NCBI GenBank assembly: GCA_051453625.1
Contig: JBOZIK010000001.1
Span: 183,804,978-183,868,977 of the forward strand
DNA length: 64,000 nucleotides
Source of the DNA: Welwitschia mirabilis
Lineage: Eukaryota > Gnetophyta > Gnetopsida > Welwitschiales
Reading direction: 5' to 3'
Shown here: in pieces, positions 60,481-64,000 of the stretch
Layout of the letters: the number at the start of each line of letters is the position of its first letter
Numbering within the stretch: position 1 is the stretch's first letter
Translations under genes and position numbers: made by a program
Notes under the pieces: model-generated
Seen by the model: the letters and a program-made list of their open reading frames with translations, nothing else
Told to the model about the DNA's origin: nothing
Databases searched by the model: none

Positions 60481-61130
60481 AACTTATAGATGCCATAAAT
60501 CATATATGCTATATCCGATAGTGAGTGAATCAGCCCTTTGACAGTAGTTCCATAGAAGATGGGGGAATGGAGAATGTGCATTGATTTTAGAAAACTTAAT
60601 GAGGTCACTAAAAAGAATCATTATTCTTTATTATTTCTTGATCAAGTACTTAATAGAATCAAACATCATGCTTACTACTATTTTTTTGATGGCTATAGTG
60701 GTTATAATCAAATTTTCAGAGCAAGCGAGTACCAAGCTAAAACTACCTTTACCTCATACTTTGGAACCTTCGCCTTTAGAAAAATGCCCTTTGGACTATG
60801 CAATGCCCTTGAAACCTTTTAATGAGCTATGATGGGGATATTTTCTGATATGATAGATGACTCTATTGAAATCTTTATGGATGACTTCTCCATATTTGGT
60901 GAAACTTTTGAACACACCATAAAAATATTAGAGGAATTTTTGGATTAATGTATAGAGAGTGGCTTACATTTAAGTTGGGAAAAGAGTTTTCTTCTTATCA
61001 ACCACAGAATCATTTTAGATCATCATATTTCTAAGGAAGGTATTAAGATAAATCCTACAAAATTTGATATCATTAAAAATCTTATTCCTCTAACCAATGT
61101 CAAATAAGTTAGATAATTTCTAGTCATGTT
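60481..61130 (+). pseudogene. Reverse transcriptase of element C, broken
   Basis: 60559-60822 is open and contains CIDFRKLNEVTKKNHY, FFDGYSGYNQ and FAFRKMPFGLCNA, the fingers and palm of Ty3/gypsy RT. After a stop, IEIFMDDFSIFGE gives an intact active-site FMDD at 60874-60885, in contrast to FMND in A and FIND in O. The thumb follows with HHISKEGIKINPTK near 61020-61065. Stops include TAA and TAG at Gln positions, for example in NVK*VR near 61100. Confidence 0.85.
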
Positions 61131-61650
61131 GATTTCTATCATCATTTTATTCATGATTATGCCAAAATCTATAAAACTCTTCACTCATCACTCAAAAAAA
61201 ATGTTAAATTTGATTAGAATGATTCATGTTAATTTGCATTTTATACACTTAAAGAAAACATTTCTCCTAAACCTATTATCACAGGTCCTGATTGGACTAA
61301 AGATTTTGAACTTATGTATGATGCAAGTAACATTGTTGTGGATGGGGTTCTTGGCCAAAAATATGAAAATACTTTTAAAGTTATATCCTATTTTAGTAAA
61401 ACTTTGTTTAAAGCTCAATACAACTATACTACTACCAAGAGAGAAATGCTTGCCATCATCTTTTTCCTTGATCATCTTTGACCTTATTTTCTTGGCTTCC
61501 ACATCAATGTTTACACTGATCATGTAGCTATATGCTATCTTATGATTAAAAAAGATTCTAGTTTCACACTTATTAAATGGATCCTTCTTATGATAACTTC
61601 CCCTAAACAACTCCTTTTCTAATGAACAACTATTTATGGTAAAACAAATT
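61131..61650 (+). pseudogene. RNase H of element C, nearly intact motifs
   Basis: Degrades RNA in RNA/DNA hybrids. From about 61285 the frame reads GPDWTKDFELMYDASN (first Asp), TTTKREMLAIIFFL (Glu) and NVYTDHVAICYL (second Asp near 61517), so the catalytic triad is visible. SFTLIKWILL begins the tether. One TGA lies near 61478. Two overlapping longer frames here (61126-61527 plus, 61224-61610 minus) are shadows. Confidence 0.75.
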
Positions 61651-62960
61651 TATGCCATTTCATCTACTCATCCTACTCCTTTGTATGCTTATATTGTAAA
61701 TTATCTTGTTACTATAAAAACACCTCATCATTAGAACTATAACCACTGCAAATATTTTATCTATAGGATTCATGACTATGAATGGAATAAACCCCATATT
61801 TATAGAAAATGCAAGGACCAAATCATGTGTAAATTGTACCTGAATGGGAAACATTAGAAATTCTTAAACTTTACCATGGTGGGGTATGTGGTGAATACTT
61901 TAGTCCCTAAAATATGGTAATGAAAATTCTTCACTCTAGTTTTTATTAACCACTCCCTTTTAAAGACTCATTTGATTTTCCTAGAAAGTGTAATATTCAT
62001 CAATGTTATGATAGCCTACCTCATTCTTAAGATATGCCCCTTAAACCTATGCTTAAATGTGAACCTTTTAATTATTAGGGAATTAACTTTATAAGCCCTA
62101 TCAAACCACGTTCTCATGACAAAAATTACATCCTTTTGACTGTTGATTATATTACTAAGTCAAGTAAAGCTATTCCTACTACCAAAAATGGTGTCTAAAC
62201 CATTTGCAATTTTGTCTGAACTCATATCTTTTAACTTTTTTTCCATGAATCATCATTAGTGATTAAGAAACTTATTTTATTGATTACCTTTTTCAAAAAT
62301 TTCTTTTATCTCTTGGTATTGAACATAGAATTGCATGTGATTATCATCCCCAAAATAATAGCCAACCTAAAAATGCAAATAGGGAAATTAAAAAGATGCT
62401 CCACAAATTACTCTCTATTAATAAGAAATCTTGATCCTCTAAAGTTAATGATATTCTTTCGGCTTACCATACTACTTGATGTAACTATCTAGGTTTCTCA
62501 CTATATGAACTTATGTACAAAAAAATTTGTGTCTTAATAGTTGATGTTTGCTATAACTCCTATTAATCCATCCATTAACTTAACCCTGTAGACTTGGAAA
62601 AAAATCTTAGAAATTGATTAGCTCAACTTGACTATTTAGATGAAAAACATACTCATGTCATACATCATCAACTCATTCATAAAGCTCAAGCCAAGTTTAA
62701 ACATGATAAAAAGATTCTTCATAAGTAATTTGAACCTAGTCAACTTGTTCTTTTATACAATAACTGAGTACACCTTTTACACAACAAGTTAATATTTAAA
62801 TAGTTAGGTCCTTATCTTATAGAAAACATACATACCAATGGATTAGTTGAAATATCTAATCCAAACATTAAGGAAATTCAAAAAGTTAATGAACAAAGGT
62901 TAGAACTCTATGAGTCATCTTCTAATAAAATCTTGAACATGATAGAAGAACTTCTTTTGG
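61651..62960 (+). pseudogene. Integrase of element C, broken
   Basis: HHCC region at about 61860-62000 (KLYHGGVCGEYFS, then RKCNIHQCYDS, where a Cys-X2-Cys has become Cys-X2-His). Catalytic core: LTVDYITK with Asp at 62145-62147, SD*ETYF with the second Asp at 62261-62263, and NANREIKKML with Glu at 62384-62386. Stops and a frameshift separate them. The C-terminus runs through HDKKILHK-like sequence (62705) to an acidic EALLNEEDLPL-like end near 62990. No chromodomain follows, which separates this group from D and E. Confidence 0.8.
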
Positions 62961-64000
62961 AAGCTCCTCTTAATGAGGAGGACCTTCCTCTTGTGATTGT
63001 CTTAATTCCTTCTTAACTCATTCCTTAGGTAGACATCATGCTATCAATTGAATATCTTTAATTTTACTTATGTATTATTTTATAAAGTTATCATAATTAG
63101 CAATATTGTACTTGTGCATTTCAAGATGATAACATTAGAGTCACCCAATATTAAGACATTCATATGTCTATGAACCTAATTTAGAAGGAATATATCTTGG
63201 TTCTTCTTATTCTCTTTAAATGATGTGGTAATTAGTTATTTTTGCATGTTCTTAATTGTTTTTCATCTTATTACTTTACTTTTATCCTAATGAGTACTTA
63301 GTCATATGCAAAAAAAAAATAGAATAAAAGAGAAAAGAAAAAGAAATAAAAACCATGCTATAAACTAAAAACATGATCACCATAATGTCATACCACAAGC
63401 AAACTGGGGTAAATTTTCTTAAGAGGGGCCTTTGATAGTGGGATATGGTAGCTGCGAAAACTCTATTGGGGGGTCGGTTAGCCATGCTGTGTAAGTTCTT
63501 ACTTCTTTAATATTGATTACCCTCCCCTCATTATAGCAGAATAAAATTTTACTTAGAGGATATGATATTAGTGGTGTCCCTAGTATCATTAGAGGCATTG
63601 CTTGTTTTCCAAATTTTTTTTTGCATATAGTACTTCTACATGATCATTCTACTTTTCTAGATTCTAGTTTTATTTTGATATGTGAGCTAGTGACTTCATG
63701 TTTCTTTAGCTTTCTATCTTCTCATTCATTATTTGATAATATTAGACATACTTGACATTGTCATAATCATCACCTATTTGGATGGTACTTCATGAATTTT
63801 TACATACTATCATGCATTTTTCATTATATGATTTTATGATTATTATAAAGGGAATTTGTTAGGTTAGAACTTAGGAAAAGTAAATAATATTATTTATGTT
63901 CATAGTTATCCATTTTCATTTTTTTTTCTTTGGCTATTTTGTTAAAGTTTTTAAAGTTATTTTCATACTTTTTAAAACTACTATTATGTATTTGATTATT
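62961..64000 (+). other. 3' non-coding region of element C with conserved block
   Basis: Purine tract at 63309-63350, then CAAACTGGGGTAAATTTTCT, AAGAGGGGCC (63420-63429), then GGTAGCTGCGAAAACTCTAT and TAGAGGCATTGCTTG (63584-63598). Same order as in A and O. The remaining part is T-rich up to the window edge; the 3' LTR is not reached. Confidence 0.65.

Larger units (their letters stand above)
55423..64000 (+). mobile_element. Athila-like element C (best preserved, runs off window)
   Basis: The order on the plus strand is LTR (55423-56664), primer site, hairpin leader, Gag, protease, RT, RNase H, integrase and 3' non-coding region. The 3' LTR is expected near 64.4 kb by comparison with O. It keeps the most active-site residues of the three Athila-like copies (RT FMDD, RNase H Asp-Glu-Asp, integrase Asp and Glu), yet has many stops and a mutated protease site. 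There is a 668-N gap at 57200-57867 and a 10-N gap at 58659-58668. Confidence 0.85.

Noticed and set aside
61126-61610. Overlapping long frames on both strands in C
   Set aside because: The RNase H frame with its Asp-Glu-Asp motifs explains this DNA; the others are shadows in wrong frames.
1-64000. tRNA, rRNA or small RNA genes
   Set aside because: No cloverleaf boxes or rRNA-like stretches were seen on either strand by eye; a tRNAscan or Infernal run would be needed to exclude them.

Overview
The window is AT-rich, repeat-dominated nuclear DNA, almost certainly pericentromeric or intergenic DNA of a seed plant. The evidence is the families present: Athila-like Ty3/gypsy elements, chromodomain-bearing Ty3/gypsy elements (chromoviruses) with LTRs over 2 kb and an initiator-Met primer site, and a pseudogene of the plant-type, plastid-pathway enzyme homoserine kinase. 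I found no intact host gene. Species cannot be told from the sequence.

Layout. (1) 1-1030, minus strand: a long decayed reading frame of unknown family behind a hairpin-bearing leader. (2) About 1900-12780, minus strand: Athila-like element A (integrase, RNase H, RT, protease, gag, leader, primer site, 5' LTR). It is interrupted by three 100-N gaps whose flanks overlap, so it is a composite of several copies. (3) 14350-53035: a nested cluster. My model is a chromovirus E (LTRs at 14350-16885 and 49971-53035, both flanked by AGTAG) that contains a homoserine kinase fragment. That fragment is split by Athila-like element O (18570-35017, target duplication ATAGC/GTGGC), and O's leader carries a further related element I (20038-26608). 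A second chromovirus D (38896-49329, flanks TTTAC/TTTCC) sits near the 3' end of E. (4) 53041-55420: unassigned DNA ending in a tandem array of about 51 bp units. (5) 55423-64000 (runs off the window): Athila-like element C, plus strand, the best preserved copy.

How the parts relate. A, O and C have the Athila-type order LTR, primer site, leader, gag, protease, RT, RNase H, integrase and a long 3' non-coding region. All are inactive through stops, frameshifts and active-site changes. Stops are mostly TAG or TAA where glutamine is expected, which fits C-to-T decay of methylated DNA. D and E keep LTRs, primer sites and the end of a chromodomain, but I see no gag or RT in them. E's interior holds host-derived homoserine kinase sequence, so it may be a non-autonomous, gene-carrying chromovirus. 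The Athila-like elements also share short hairpins built on GTCATC...GATGAC in LTR, leader and even coding DNA.

Assembly gaps (N): 4956-5055, 10397-10496, 11852-11951, 24581-24710, 27876-28354, 37444-37543, 46175-46772, 52111-52953, 57200-57867, 58659-58668. Element boundaries and protein calls were made by eye. No alignment or database search was possible.
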